Source of the DNA: Strigamia acuminata
Lineage: Eukaryota; Arthropoda; Chilopoda; Geophilomorpha; Linotaeniidae
Direction: 5' to 3'
Assembly: GCA_949358305.1 (NCBI GenBank)
Contig: OX442314.1
Span: forward strand, 29,559,118-29,623,117
Length of the DNA: 64,000 nucleotides
In this document: piece after piece, positions 63,201 through 64,000 of the stretch
How positions within the stretch are numbered: the stretch's first letter is position 1
Layout: each line of letters begins with the position of its first letter
Made by a program: the position numbers and the translations under genes
The notes under the pieces: generated by a model
Seen by the model: only the letters and a program-made list of their open reading frames with translations
Database searches by the model: none
What the model was told of the DNA's origin: nothing

Positions 63201-64000
63201 ATATTCGCCTCCCTACATAACCTTGCACTTTTATTGCCCTGTTGTATATGTGACGCTGGGTAAATGCCAGTAGTTGTGGTAATCCTCTGTTTACACGGGA
63301 GGCGTATTTACAAACTAGAGGCGCTTCAGGAGTCTTTGCGGCCCGGAGTGACTAATGCATCTAACAGAATTATTAACGCAGAAAGGCAAGTTCCCTGCTC
63401 AGGTTGCGCTTACCTCACCTTAACTGGGTCAAACAAAACACAGCGAAACAAATCAAACTAACGCACAATTTCAACGTTATTGATGTATTAGTCCTTCCTG
63501 GCCAAGGATTCTTGATGCGCCTGCAGTTTGTAAATGTGCGTACTTGACAACTCTGATCCAGTAAAAAGAGTGTACGGTAAGTCCCAAGCTTAATCGTCTA
63601 ATACCATGTTCAGACTATGCTTTTGGATCTCATCCAAAGCTGCGGATCTAGATCCAAGATTGGTGTGAACAATCAACTCCGTTGACGGATCTTGATTGCA
63701 CACAACTCCATGCAAGTGAATATTGGAACTCTGCTCAGTTGGATCTGATCGGGCGGATCGGATCCAGCCAAACTCGATCCGTTGGAGTGAACATGGTATT
63801 AAGTACAACGCAAGGGCACCGCAGGTTTTTTGGAACGGTGGTACACAATCAAACCTACCAAATCTAAAGTGGCACCAGTGCCATCTAGGTAAAATAATGT
63901 TTATTTCAGTTTAAGAATTTAAATTTGTATCGCAATCCCTGTGCATCGGCAGATGAAGTTGCCACATGTTTTAATAACTGCAGTCTACAGGAATCGCTGC

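Overview
This is eukaryotic DNA: AT-rich, gene-poor, with spliceosomal introns and a very dense layer of transposable elements. The one host gene I can support is the 5' part of a degenerin/ENaC/ASIC-type sodium channel gene at the right edge (61830 to the window end, five exons visible). The mix of an intact BEL/Pao element, a DIRS element, Tc1, pogo/Tigger, hAT, many TA-flanked MITEs and a 5S-rRNA-derived SINE suggests an invertebrate metazoan. I cannot name the species or phylum from the sequence.

Layout. 1-18400: a patchwork of MITEs and decayed DNA transposons. These include a TA-flanked MITE (1008-1277), a second MITE (2009-2310) inserted inside a 5S-derived SINE, a pogo/Tigger-like element with amplified ends (3748-4434), a Tc1 relic (5474-6065), a 1.1-kb near-perfect palindrome (7909-9006), several foldback elements, and a possible old Gypsy LTR (16354-16800). 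18406-24092: a complete DIRS-type tyrosine-recombinase retrotransposon (18434-23897) nested in a small foldback MITE. It has inverted terminal repeats, an internal complementary region, a gag-RT-RNase H reading frame interrupted by two introns of 67 and 68 nt, and an overlapping tyrosine recombinase frame. 24100-48370: mostly intergenic, with two LTRs that have 5-bp target duplications (25219-25532 and 37445-37741), an old antisense BEL fragment with a tRNA-Phe primer site (27003-27280), 5S-derived SINE copies, a hAT element with an 8-bp duplication (38787-39405), and further MITEs. 48372-54266: a full-length, apparently very young BEL/Pao retrotransposon with LTRs identical by eye, a GTCAT duplication, a tRNA-Phe primer site and one 1759-codon ORF. 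54270-61800: mostly featureless, with a Tc1 half-copy, a SINE fragment and a tandem array. 61830-64000: the channel gene, with two MITEs in its fourth intron.

How it fits together. The window records layered insertions: MITE into SINE, DIRS into foldback MITE, MITEs inside a hAT element, and MITEs in a channel-gene intron. The BEL and DIRS elements are the only autonomous-looking elements. The others are non-autonomous copies or relics. All alignments here were made by eye; no percent identities were computed.
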